Part shown: piece after piece, positions 46,806-58,600 of the stretch
Layout: each line of letters starts with the position of its first letter
Numbering within the stretch: position 1 is the stretch's first letter
From: Pinus tabuliformis
Taxonomy: Eukaryota; Streptophyta; Pinopsida; Pinales; Pinaceae
Direction of reading: 5' to 3'
Assembly (NCBI GenBank): GCA_031772625.1
Contig: CM062817.1
Span: 948,536,327-948,600,326, forward strand
DNA: 64,000 bases
Notes under the pieces: generated by a model
Seen by the model: only the letters and a program-made list of their open reading frames with translations
Databases searched by the model: none
What the model was told of the DNA's origin: nothing
Made by a program: the position numbers and the translations under genes

Positions 46806-47962
46806 ATGCCTCGTAGGAATAGTGATAACTTAGGGAAATTTTTGCCAAATACCCCCACTACTTCAGACAGCCAACCTTCCCTCTTCTTCAGTGGCTGTGA
46901 AATGCAGGAACTCTTGGGTGAGCAATCAAACATATTTGATGAACCTACATGGGAAGAAGAAGAAGGAGAACCCATTCCTATTGAACCTATGGCTGAAAAC
47001 AGAAATGATAGAGGAAATAGAGAAAGAGTTGAGGGTGCCTTCCTCATCAGGGAAACTAATGGGGATACTAAGATGAAAAATATAATCCCTTCTACCCTTC
47101 CTCATTTCCATGCCTGACCACAGAAGACCTAGACACTTTATTATTTGATTTTGTTGTCATATGCTGAACCTATGACTATAAAAATGATGAGCAGAAGTTG
47201 AACCTATTTCCATCCACTCTCAAGGATGCAACTTTGCACTAGTTCATGGGTGTACCTAAAGATAGCATCACAACTTTGGCTCAGATGCAACAAGCCTTCA
47301 ACAAAAAGTATCGGGACTATTGTAGATATAAAGACACTAAAGAGGAAATTTTTAGGATAACCTTAGGAAATGATGAATCCCTAGAGGATTATGAAGAAAG
47401 ATTCCAACTTAGCTACAAAAGGACCAGGTGCACACTTGACCATAAGTCACTGAAGCTGGTCCTGCTTAGAGGAGTAAGGGAAGACCTTCTACCCTAAACT
47501 TGTTAGCAAGAGGGTTTATATACTAGTTAACCTATGAGGATATCAAGACTATCTTTAGAAACCATTCTAGGGCAGCCAGGAAGGGTAGGGTTAGTCAACC
47601 TATGGTCAGTCCATCCTCTTCCAATTCATCCATCAAGGGTGCAATTGGAAATATGCTGGAGGATTTCAGAAGTGAGATGTTGAAAACTCTTGCCCTACAG
47701 ATGGACACTATGCACATTAAGAGAAAGCAGGAGGAAGCAGAGAGATCCTTGACCATTTTTTGTCCTAGATGCACCAAGAGGCATGCTAAGAACGAATGTC
47801 CACTAAATTCTCTTAAAATTTTCTCAGTCTGTGAACAAAACCACTCCAAAGACAAGTGCCCCTCTTTACCTGGACTCAAATTTGCATATCAAGGAGCTAA
47901 AGGGGTCAATGAGCAGCACTCCTACATAAACGAAAGGAGAGCTCATGGGCCTAGGACATATT
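46806..47962 (+). pseudogene. gag: Athila-like gag with double zinc knuckle
   Basis: Starts at ATG 46806 (MPRRNSDNLGKFLPNTPTTS), with an acidic linker and then MKNIIPSTLPHFHA. The core resumes in another frame with FMGVPKDSITTLAQMQQAF, 'NKKYRDYCRYKDTKEEIFRI' and ESLEDYEERFQLSYKRTRC (47246-47497). A third frame (47602-47962) has the nucleocapsid part: CPRCTKRHAKNEC, a complete CX2CX3HX4C, and FSVCEQNHSKDKCPSLPGLK, where the first Cys of the second knuckle has become Phe. At least two frameshifts and several stops. This paired-knuckle nucleocapsid is typical of non-chromovirus gypsy elements in plants. Confidence 0.8.
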
Positions 47963-48299
47963 AGCAAGGCATGCAAGGGTCATCCCATGTATATTACAAC
48001 CCCAACCAAACCACATCCATACCTTCTTGGGGGCCCCCTACTCATCCTTCCTGGTTTACACATCCTCCTTGGTCCTTTGCACCTCAATATCATTCCTAGC
48101 GAGCCAGCCAGTCATTTCAACCATATGCTCCGCCACAACCTCAATGGAATGCATGACCCGAGGGGTGGAGGCCCCAGTACAACAATTTTCTAGCTTTATT
48201 GCCTTCACCACCTACCCACCATAGATTTTACACTCTACTCCACCTAAACAACCCCAGATGCCTACCTAGCCAAATCCGAACCCAAACAACAGATAGGCA

Positions 48300-49370
48300 C
48301 AACAAGTATACAGTGGAGAGACATCCTATCTATCTTATGCTCTGGAGATTCAGGAAATCAACCTGAGATATGGGAGAGAACTCCCGTACAACCAACCTCT
48401 ACCTCCACCTAGGGAGGTTGAGGAAGAAAGAGAGGAAAGCGTGGTTAAAGTAAATCCACCACCCTTTCCTGAGAGATTAACCCAACCACTCCAGCCTACC
48501 CCAAAAGAGACTGAAATTCTGGGAGAATTGAGAAACCTATGTGTCAAAATTCCACTTCTCCAAGCTATTAAGGATTTACCTATTTACAACAAGTTGATTA
48601 AGGAGAAGTGCTTCAAGCATCCAGAGAGGCGAATAAGAGATGCCCCTACCATTAATGTCATTGGACAATTGTCCGACCAAATGCTGGGGCAAGTAATCTG
48701 TCCAAAGTATTTGGACCCTGGAAGCCCTGTAGTAGATGTGCACATCAATGGAACCATTGTCCCACACACTTTGATTGATCTTGGGGCTACCATTAATGTG
48801 ATGGCCAAAGACACCATGCTCAAGCTCAACCTCCAAGGTTGATTAAGGAAGACCACAACAGTTCTGCAACTTGTAGAATGCTCCACAATGACCCCTGAGG
48901 GGATTGTGGAGGATGTGATAGTCTCCATTGATTCTTGGAAATACTGTGTAGATTTCCTAGTTCTCCAGCTTATGGCTAAGATTACTAGTTACACTCTCAT
49001 CCTTGGGAGGCCTTGGTTAGCCACTTTTGATGCTTACATTAGCTGCAGAGCTGGAAATATGACCATCAAGAATAGACATATGTCCAAGCAGTTAGTCCTA
49101 TACCCTCTTGCCTAGCCATCTTTAGAACATTAATTACCTTTGTTTCTGGAAGAGGAGGAGGAAGATGAAGTTTATTCTACCCAACTCTATACTTTAGAAG
49201 CAACCATGGGAGGGGGACAACAGGATGAAGATGATTTGATCAAGCACATACTCCAAAGTCCACCTCCCAGTACATTTTCCTTAGAAGTAGTAAAGGAAAC
49301 CAAAAACAACCATCAAATTGATCTATGCTTAGTTGATTCCAACCTTATCCGTGTCAAAACATAGAATTCG
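48300..49370 (+). pseudogene. Athila-like aspartic protease region
   Basis: One main frame: the linker is proline-rich, then 'LLQAIKDLPIYNKLIKE', RIRDAPTINVIGQLSDQM and GQVICPKYLDPGSPVVDVH. The active site is LIDLGATINVM, where Leu replaces the usual Ser/Thr after Asp. It continues past a stop (48840) with YTLILGRPWLATFDAY, the flap-side motif, and an acidic tail (LEEEEEDEVYSTQLYTLEAT). Protease would cut the polyprotein; the changed active site and stops suggest it is inactive. Confidence 0.8.
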
Positions 49371-52170
49371 GCCCCGAGAGAACTTTGAAAATCCATCCAT
49401 CTCCTTCTGTTCTCCAAGAAGAAAAGTTGTGCAACATGCGAAAGGAACATCTAGATGCCTTTGCTTGGAGTTACCAAGAAATGAAGGGAGTTCACCCCTC
49501 GGTGTGTGCTCACCATATTTATATCAAGGATGATTGCAAGCTAGTCTGGAAACCCCAAAGGAGAATGAATCCAGTTCTTAAAGATATAGTAAAAGAAGAA
49601 CTACAAAAACTGCTAGATGTAGGATTCATTTACTCTATCTCAGATAGTGAGTGGGTCTCTCCTTTGGTGTTGGTTCCGAAGAAAAATTGTAAGTGGAGGA
49701 TTTGTGTCAATTACAAGGAGTTAAACAAAGCCACAAAGAAGGACCATTTCCCTCTACCTTTCATCGACCAAGTGCTAGAAGGCCTGGCAGGGAATACTTT
49801 TTTTCTCTTTCCTAGATGGATTCAACAGGTACAATCAAATCTAGATCAGCCCAGAAGACTAGGATAAAACCACCTTCACTTGTCCTTGGGGTACTTTCGC
49901 CTATAGGGTCCTTCCTTTTGGCCTATGCAATGCTCCTACCACTTTTTAGAGAACAGTCCTGAGTATCTTTTCCGAGTTAGTCCATGATGTGGTAGAAATA
50001 TATATGGATGATTTCACACCTTATGGAGGTGGTTTCAAGGAGGCTATGTCCAACTTAGGCAAAGTTTTGCACAAGTGCATTGAAATGAACCTATCTCTCA
50101 GTCCCAAGAAATGTGAGTTCTTGATGGCTGTAGGGACCATGCTAGGTCATTCAATATCTGAGCAAGGAATGTAGGTGGACCCAAACAAAATAGCTATCAT
50201 CCAAAGGGTCCCACCTCCACAAAAGTATAAAGATGTCAGAAGTTTCTTAGGGTTAGTTGGATACTACTAAAGGTTTATAAAAGACTTCAGCAAGCTAAGT
50301 TCTCCTATATTTGGGTTATTGGCCAAAGACTCTAAGTTTGTATGGTCAAAAAGCTGCCAAGAGGCCCTGGACACTCTTAAGGAAAAGTTAACCATTGCAC
50401 CAATTCTCCGAGGCCCAAATTGGGCCCTTCCTTTTCATATTCATGTTGATGCCTCACACAAAACCATAGTAGTAGCCCTAGGCCAGATAGATGAGAAATT
50501 GCCTTATCCCATTTACCTTATCATTAAGAATCTGTCAAAGGCCGAACTGAACTACATAGTGACCGAAAAGGAACTCTTGACTATTGTGCATTCATTGAAC
50601 AAATTTAGGCATTATATTACAGGATATCAAACATTTGTACATACTGACCATTCTGCGATCAAATATTTAATGAATAAACCTGATGTGAGTGCCCATATTA
50701 TTATATGGTTACTTTTATTACAACGGTTTGATCTAACTATTGTTGATAAGCCTGGAAAGGAAAATGTTGTTGCAGAATTTTTGTCCAGATTGACTTTGCC
50801 TGCAAGTGAATAGGGAATGGTTGATGATCAATTACCGGATGAGCACGTATTTGCCATTTCAGTTCTCTCTCCATGGTTTGCTGACATAGAAAACTATTTG
50901 GTATCTACACAGTTCCCATCGAATCTGTCCTCCAAAGAGAAAAACAAGATTGTGAGGGAGAGCGCCCCCTTCACCTGGATTGGGGGAAACCTATTCAAAC
51001 TTGGCCCAGATCAAATTCTGAGAAGATGTGTCAGGGAGGAGGAATTCTTTGACATCCTTCTAACCTGCCATGATGGGCCTTATGGAGGTCACTTTGCAGC
51101 AAAGAGGACAACATTTAAAGCATTACAAGTTGGGTATTATTGCCCCACTCTTCATCAGGATGTGAAAATATATACTAATCAGTGTGATCTTTGCCAAAGG
51201 ATGGGAAATCCTACTCCAAGAGATTAAATGCCTTTGCAACCTCAAGTGATTTTTGAGCCATTTGACAAGTGGGGAATGGATTTCATTAGACCTATTGACC
51301 CTCCTTCCAAGAAAAAGCAGTATATCATTGTGTGTACTGACTGTCTGACTAAGTGGGCTAAAACCAAGGCATTAAGGCAAAAATAGAGAAGAAGGTGGTT
51401 GAGTTCTTAAGGGAGAATTTATTTTACAAATTTGGGTACCCTAGAGAACTGGTCACTGATCAAGGCAGCGAGTTTACCTCGAACATGATTAAAGACTTGC
51501 TCAGCTAGCACAGGATCAATTCTAGGACCTCCACTCCCTATTGCCCACAATCTAATGGGAAATTGGAGGTAACCAACATAGTACTGGAGGACGTCTTGAC
51601 CAAAGTGGTTAGTAGTAGCAAGAAATATTGGGCAGATAGACTGGTTGAGGCCACCTGGACCTATAATACCACCTGGAAAACCACCACTAGGTTCACACAC
51701 TATGAGCTAGTCTATGGGAAAAAGGCCCTATTGTTCATTGAATTTGAGTATAACACATTGAGGATGGAAACCCGGCTAGATCTAGATCTTAGCAGTGCAC
51801 AAAAAGAGAGGTTGCTCCAGTTGAATGGTTTAGATGAGTTCATAATGCAGGCCCTCCTAGACACATAGGTAAACTTCAGAGGAAGATATGGCATGATAAG
51901 AACATCAAGGATAAGAAATTTCAAGAAGGTGATTTTGCTTTGTTATATGATTCCATATATAAATACTTTAAGGGCAAGTTAAGGACAAGATGGTTAGGGC
52001 CTTATGTTATAGAGAGATGTCATGATAATGGTTTAGTGCAGATCAGAACCATAGATGTAGAGGCCATTCCTTTACTTGTTAATGGGCATAGACTGAAAGT
52101 TTACAAGAGGCCATTGTCAAAGCAAGAGTTCATTGATGGTATCAATAAAATAGTGATGGTGGTGGAGTAA
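49371..52170 (+). pseudogene. pol: Athila-like RT, RNase H and integrase
   Basis: RT: MNPVLKDIVKEELQKLLDVG, SEWVSPLVLVPKKN, VNYKELNKATKKDHFPLPF (49385-49867), then, after two frameshifts, LPFGLCNAP and YMDDF (the catalytic box, 50004-50018). RNase H: PFHIHVDASHKT, LSKAELNYIVTEKELL, FVHTDHSAIKYL (50319-50813). Integrase: H..H and CDLCQR zinc finger (to 51227), WGMDFI, LVTDQGSEFTS and NGKLEV for the D,D,E triad, then a C-terminal 'RTRWLGPYVIERCHDNGLVQI' domain (51940-52170). The frame changes at least four times and stops occur throughout, so this is non-functional. Confidence 0.9.
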
Positions 52171-52222
52171 GTTTCAGTTCCTTCCTCATCAAGTCACTGA
52201 GAAAAGAAAAAAATAAAAATAA

Positions 52223-52400
52223 GGACTTAGGTAAAAACCTCCATGAGGTGCCTAAGTCCCACTATTGGGCTCAAAACCTCTTGGGGTGACCCAATGGTGT
52301 CAAAAAAAAAAAAAAAGATCTCTAGGTGAAAACCTCTCTTGAGGCGCCTAGGGCAAGCAGCTAGAATGAAAACCTCTTGGAGGCAACCTAGTTGTTTTAA
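52223..52400 (+). repeat. Four tandem nested hairpins after pol
   Basis: Each unit is a variable outer stem around a conserved AAAACCTC-loop-GAGG inner hairpin. Unit 1: GGACTTAGG (52223-52231) pairs perfectly with CCTAAGTCC (52251-52259) and encloses ACCTC/GAGGT. Unit 2: CACTATTGGG with CCCAATGGTG (52260-52299). Units 3 and 4 have CTAGG/CCTAG-type outer stems. This is the 3' untranslated side of pol. Confidence 0.8.
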
Positions 52401-53942
52401 AAAAAAATGAAACAGAGAAAAGAAAAAATCATGAAAATTTGTTTGTAGGTCAGGAGGAGGATGATTAGAGAGCAAAGGAGAATCAAAAGGGACCTGTTCC
52501 ACTCACATTTTTATTTTTCCATCCATTATCTTTCATCATTCTACCATTCCTTTCATTTCGTCACTCATCTGTCTCAGTTTGCAAGGGTACTATGTTTTCT
52601 ACAATATTCCTTGTAAACCTACACGATCCCCTAAAAACCTATAGGATGATCCTGTAAGAATTACAGTGGCTTCGGAATCCTAAAATGAGTAACCCTAGGG
52701 CAAGGAAATGACATGCCCATGTAAAAAAAAAAAAAACCCTACATCATAACTTCATTACCATACCTCTCTCCACCATGATCACCCCTGGATCCATCATATA
52801 AAAAAAAATTAATAAAAAAAATCAGTTTTCAAAATTGGAGCAGAAGGGAACAACACCTGATTGTACTTCTCATTATTCACACTCCTAGACCTCCTCTATA
52901 TCCATGTCATCATCCTCAAAGTCCCAGTAGAAGAAATGATTAAAAATTCTGAGGGAGAAGCAGCTACAGGACATCTCGTAGGAAATCTTTTAGCAGCCTA
53001 TCCCACAGAATAAAAATCATGAGTAGTAGCTCCAGAGCAGCAGAAACAACATCATCTTCAACACCAGTTAGCTGAACATCAAGGGAATCATTAGAGGGAA
53101 ATGAAAAAATAAGGAAAAATAACATGCAGCCAACACACAACAAGCACCTCATGTCTTCAAAAAACTGCAGCAAGGTATTAGCACCACAGGACCGTAAGTG
53201 TCTCACTTCACTCTCTCATTTGCATTATGTAGTCAAAAGATGTAAAGGTTGTGAACGAGTTGGTTTATAAGCAAAAGGTGGCTAGTTAACTTGGCCAGCT
53301 TTGTTCAGTTGACAAAGATAAAACAATTGGTCCTCCCACAGAGGGCAGCAGTGAAGTAAAAAAAAAGAGGAGGAGGACGAAGGAATTTAAGGCTATGGAT
53401 GCCCAAAGTGGGAGTTGATTACAAGGAAAGGGGAATGATGAGGTTGTAGTGGGGACAAACGGTCCAAAAATAGAAAAATCATAGCTCGGTTGCTAGCTCA
53501 CCACCTCACTCAATCCGACCATAAGAGGAAATAATTGTTGATCCTCATGCACGCATGCATTCATCTCCTTGAGGCTCACTCTAGCAAAATCGCTCTCATA
53601 CCAAAACAACCTACAGAAGAGAAAAATTCCATCTTTCCCCTGCGTAGGACTTCCTATAGGATCACATAGGACTTCCTATAGGATTACACAAGAATCCTAC
53701 AGGATATAGTAAGATAGGCTACAAGATTGGCCGAGAGCAGTTTCAAAAGGCAAAACACAAGGGTTGGCTACAACAAACACCATGAGGAGGTAGGCTCTAC
53801 ATTTCCTTCCATTTTTCCAAGTGAATAGAACAAAAAAATCTCCTAGTTTGAGTGAATTTATCTCCTCAAGTATTTCAGTCACATTTTCTCCTGTATTAAG
53901 ATTTGTATCAACCATCACTGCTCCTCAAAATTCATTAGACAA
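52401..53942 (+). other. Spacer between pol and the extra ORF
   Basis: About 1.5 kb with no coding domain. Poly-A stretches (52290, 52395, 52720, 52800) and CCTATAGGAT-type words (52660, 53650, 53675, 53692) are the only structure. Minus-strand open stretches at 52964-53206 and 53697-53918 have no family features. Confidence 0.5.
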
Positions 53943-56496
53943 ATGGTAGGGGGGTTTAATAAAAGGGAGCCCATTAACACTGTGAGGATTCACCAACACC
54001 CTCTTGTGTTAGAAATCTTCACGAGACATAATTGGATGGGCTATTTTGAGAAATTGAGGGGGTATGATGATGAAGTGGCCTGAGATTTTGCTCTCTCCCT
54101 CATTCCCCTAACCAGAACCCATGCCACTGTTGTGGTGAGATGCCTCTCCATAGAGCTCGCCACTGAACTCATAATCAGAATTACTAAACTTCCCCTAGGA
54201 GTGCCTTGGAGAAAGGCAGAAAAGGGAGATAGCCAGACTGCTAAGAAGAAATTATTTTTAGAGGGAGAGGAGCCCATTGAGGACAAGAATGGAGTAAGGA
54301 GAACAAGCCTACCATACCCCTGGAATGAGGTAAGCTATGGCCTTATAAAATACATATCATGTGAAGGTAGGTATAGTGTGGCTTATGGTTATCACTTTAG
54401 GCTCCTTGAAGAATTGGGATTTGGAGTAGAAACACCTCCACACCATAGGCTCAGCATACCATACTTCCTTCTGCAATCACTGATAGATACAAGCATAAAG
54501 GTGCAGGAGGGTAGCCCCCAACAATTAGCCCACCATGGGTTAATTAGAATCATTGACATAGAAGATGCCATACAAAACCTCACAATTCCTATCCAATGGG
54601 ATATTTTTAGAGACATGCAGACAGATGGGGATATCAAAGCCCTCACATATGATATTAGCCCTATTGTCAGTGAAAAGGATGAAGAAGATACCAAAACAGA
54701 TGGAGAATAAGCAGAGAGGGATGAAGAGGAAGAGAAAGAGAAAGAAGGTGATGAATAAACAGAGGAAGATGTCAAGGAGGAAACTGATAAACAAGATGAG
54801 GATATAGAGGGAGAAGAAGAAGGGAAAGGCATAGGTAAAAAGGGCAATGGAAAAAGAGGGGGAAGAAGACAAGGAGGACTCACCTAGGGTATCTATAGAA
54901 CCCACTGAGAGAGAGGTAGCAGCTGCCCTCACTACCCTTAGCACCCCTATCAAACAAAAAGGAAAAATATAGAGGCAAACCTCCTTATACTTTAGAACAA
55001 GGAAAAGGACAAGAATAAGGCAGGGAAAATCCCAAACTCTAACCAAGGTTCCCATTGCTATTGAGGACTCACCTAAACAATAGGAGAAGATGTCTCCTCC
55101 TATAAAAACTCAAGAAGAAGGATCCACAACACAAACCTCCCCTAAGTCTCCTATCAACTATGTGAGAAGGCCTGTAACCAGGTCTACCTCATCCAAAGGA
55201 AAAGACATCCTACAGGATACACAACAGGACCTACAGGAAGCATAGGCAGTCCTACAGGAAACTTTGCTAAACCTATAGGAAACTCAAAAATTGGATGAGG
55301 AAAGAAGTAATAAGCCAGAAACAAATAGAGAGGACCCAGAGCAAAGGGTACCTTGTCCTCAACCTAACCTTGACTCCTACTACAGATTTATTGAGGGGGG
55401 TAGGGTCATTCCAAAAAAAATTGCCATTCCATTATTCTTTGAGCTTGAGAAATAAAGAGCTAGAACTCATAGATGGATGCAGATTTCCAAGTCCAAGGGA
55501 GTGGAGGACATTGGTCACATGGAAGAGAAGCTCAAAGAGATGGGAAGGGAACTAAGTAGCTTGAGGGACAGAGAGGCCATCATGAAGACTCAGTTGGAGG
55601 TAGAAAATGCATGGTTGAAAGGAAAACTACAAGAAAGAGAGAATCAACTGGCATCCATGTCCAGTCTATCTTTGGAGGCAATCCAGTGCAGGATTCCAGT
55701 TAAGTCCTATGCACTATACCTTAAGGAACACTGGATGCAATTCCAAATCAAGACCCTATCACAGAGAGGCACCATGCCATTCCAGGATTATAGATAGTTC
55801 ATTGATCTTTGTGATCAAAGCACATTAGAGGATAGGGCTAAGATGTATAAGTTCTACTTTCATAACATGGCTTTGACATATATGAATGTATGGGACCCTA
55901 ATGCAAATCTAGGGGATTTACAGTTGATGGATTTGGCATCATGGATGAACCATGAGGAAGAAAGGGTTGCAGAAATGAAGAGGATATTGGCAAGGGAACA
56001 AACAGAGCCTCTTGTGATCAGAGCTGAGCAATCCAATCCAATGGTTCTCATTAGCACACATAATTTAATTTCAAATGATCCTCAACTTGCACCCAAGTAT
56101 CTTTCTACCCAAGAGAAAGCCATGACACATTTTGAGGACATGTTCAAATTGTCAGGGGATGATAGCATGCAAGCTTGCCTAAGAAGATGTAATACTTTTC
56201 CATATAGTTTGAAGATCAAAGAGTACCACTCTCCTCAAAGGATGAGAGAAGCACTGAACAGGACACCCATGTAGAAGCAATCCATACAAAGGCTCAAAGT
56301 CAATTGGATTGGCTTAAGACTCAGCCCACAACTGCTCTTGGGGTTGTTAGAAGGAAGGAAGGAAGAAGAAGAAAGAAAGCAGTGGGAGGACGTAGGAAAG
56401 AAGGCAAGATTCTATGCACAAGAAGAGGAAACCACAGCAGAAGCATGGGATGTGAGGGAGGCCACTAGAGCTATGAAAGACATGGATATTGATTAA
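53943..56496 (+). pseudogene. Additional 3' ORF of the Athila-like element
   Basis: From ATG 53943 (MVGGFNKREPINTVRIHQHP) the frame passes one stop and runs to 54710: EKLRGYDDEVA, LPLGVPWRKAEK, YPWNEVSYGLIKYISCEGRY, PHHRLSIPYFLLQSLIDTSI. This resembles the 'LRGYDD.VA..FA' N-terminus of retroelement-associated plant proteins. After a Glu/Lys-rich low-complexity part (54711-54900) another frame goes from about 55130 to 56274: repeated LQETL-type motifs, a coiled coil (HMEEKLKEMGRELSSLRDRE and following), and DYRxFIDLCDQSTLEDRAKM. It ends just before the polypurine tract. Athila elements carry an env-like or unknown ORF here; no signal peptide or membrane segment is visible, so I do not call it env. 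Confidence 0.6.
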
Positions 56497-56526
56497 GTTG
56501 CTCAGAGGATGAGGAACACTTTCACT

Positions 56527-56536
56527 AGGGGGGTGA
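56527..56536 (+). promoter_or_regulatory. Polypurine tract of the Athila-like element
   Basis: AGGGGGGTGA directly before the 3' LTR start TGATGAGC. Confidence 0.7.
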
Positions 56537-58600
56537 TGATGAGCTTCATCATTGGGTAATTATATGGGCCTTAATTCACCTCCTAGCTAGTGAAATCAAC
56601 TCTTCTCACAATTTATTACATGTTTTGATTATATTTTGTTTAATGAGATGAGTTAGAGTGAGATATTATGCCTAGTGGACTAATATGCATTGAATGCAGG
56701 TTTGGAAGAGAAAATAAAGGAATTTTGGAAAGACTAAGGTTTGAAACTTGAATGGGACAAGGGAGAGAGATTGTAGGAGGTAAATCTTCCTCATTTACTC
56801 CTCCCCCATTCGAATATTCCTCCATTAATCACACCATCTCGGAGTACAATCAACCAAATCATGAAGATCAAAAGGCAGCCATGAAAGTGATAGACAAAGA
56901 GTTAGTTCGTCTCATGTTTGGGACCCAAGACTCCCTGTATTTAAGGAAGTCATCGGGGACTTCAGGTGTATAAGTAGAGAGGCCTAGAGCCTCAGTAGGA
57001 TTCGAATTTTTGTTGTAAAAACACTAGTTATTTTTGAGCTCTAGACTTGTGGAAGACATTGATGTAATTTTATGTTTTGATAATGAAAATGAGCTTTTTA
57101 TTAATCCAACATTGAATTAACTCAGAGGGTTGAAGCTCTTGGGTTAGGGCCTAGCCCTTGCAGCAAAGGCTCCTCTTCTTGTATCTATATTCTTGGCTTA
57201 GTTTCATAGATTCATGGTTAAATTGTGTTTAGAAGTATTTCATTGCAAGTAATGTAGATTTGATTAGTTATTTATTAGTTTTCTTCCATTTGTGCTTTAC
57301 TTCAGTAGCAGGTTAGAAGGGATAAAAGGAGCACCACAAAGTTGTCAGTATGTGTCTTGGCCTTACCTCTTCCCTCAGGGATCATGATTTGAGGAAAAGA
57401 CCCTTATGCAGCCCCAAAAAGACAGATTTCCATTTTCTCATAGGATTTAGAGTTTATTGTACTTGAAGAAACATTTAATTAGTTTTGAAAGTGTGTGATT
57501 TAATTACCATCTTTTCGATCTTCAGTCTTACAAAATATCTCATCCATGATTCCATTTTATTCAACAATTTTTTCTCATGCATGAAGGAGACAACTAGTTC
57601 ATTAAATTCTACTTTTCTGGCTTGTTAGAATTCTTCTTGTTTACATGAGTTTTTGGCGAGCAGGTGCTTCAGAAATATAAAGAGATATCATAGCAAGCAA
57701 CCACCTTCCAACTTCATCCATCCATAATCATTCCTTTCTTTCAACAAGATCTTCACCAATCTCATCATTTTACATAGAAATTCCTCCAAGCATATTGAGT
57801 GAATCCAACCATCTCCTAACCTTGATTTTGAGTTCTAAGTGATCCTTGGAATTTTCTCACTCCATTCCACCCATTCACCACCTTCCCTAAGCCTTCCATC
57901 ACCTCCAGCAACCATTGTTTTTCTCTCAGCTGTATCCTGTAGAAATACATGGAATCATGTAGGTTTCTAATACATCCTGTAGGTTTTCTTGTAGTGGCCT
58001 ATTTTGAGTCTGAATTGAGGGAAAACCTTTAGGAAGCCACACCAAGTCACCCAAGGTTCTCCTAAACCTTCCAACCATCCACCAACATCACTAATCCACC
58101 TGCCACATCACCAAAAGAGTTAGGGTTTACACTTGATTTTATAGAAAAAGAATAAAAAGAACAAAACAGATTTATTTCAGTGCTTTACATTCACAGTAGT
58201 GATGTTTGATGTCTTGAATTTCCATGCTTTAGATAGTATCATTTCATACATTTTGGCTTGGAATTCTTGTAAATCATAGTTTCTCAGCAGTTATTTAGAG
58301 AATGGTGTGTTTTTAGCATAGGATTTCAGTCATTTTCCTTATTTGCAGTAGACAAGCTTTCTCCTAGAGTAGATTTCTCTTTCTTTCATAAAAAATGAGG
58401 CTTCTTCTAAATCCATAGAAGTCTGGCTTGAAAACCCTAGTGGTATCTTTCTAGCTAAACAGTGACAAAAGGCATAACCATCACTTTTACTTGTGTATAC
58501 AGCATTGTCACCTCCAAGTTTGTACGAACCCCGGGTTGATAAAGTAAAGTTGGTATCTCTAGGAGTTGCAGTGTTCTTGCTGCAATACTCATGCTCATCA
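56537..58600 (+). repeat. 3' LTR of the Athila-like element
   Basis: 2,064 bp, TGATGAGC...GCTCATCA; aligns end to end with 44456-46510. Differences are mostly transitions, plus a replaced block near 57650-57705. Confidence 0.93.

Larger units (their letters stand above)
44456..58600 (+). mobile_element. Athila-like Ty3/gypsy retrotransposon, 14.1 kb
   Basis: Perfect CTTCG duplication (44451-44455 and 58601-58605), LTRs of about 2.06 kb with perfect or near-perfect 8-bp ends (TGATGAGC...GCTCATCA), degenerate tRNA-Asp-type PBS, gag, protease, RT, RNase H, integrase, then an additional ORF before the polypurine tract. PBS type and the extra 3' ORF suit the Athila branch. LTRs differ by about 4% in the first 270 bp by hand count. 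Many stops and frameshifts: not autonomous. Confidence 0.92.

Noticed and set aside
54392..55055. Minus-strand serine- or hydrophobic-rich frames that could look like membrane proteins
   Set aside because: Shadows of the Glu/Lys-rich part of the extra ORF on the plus strand.
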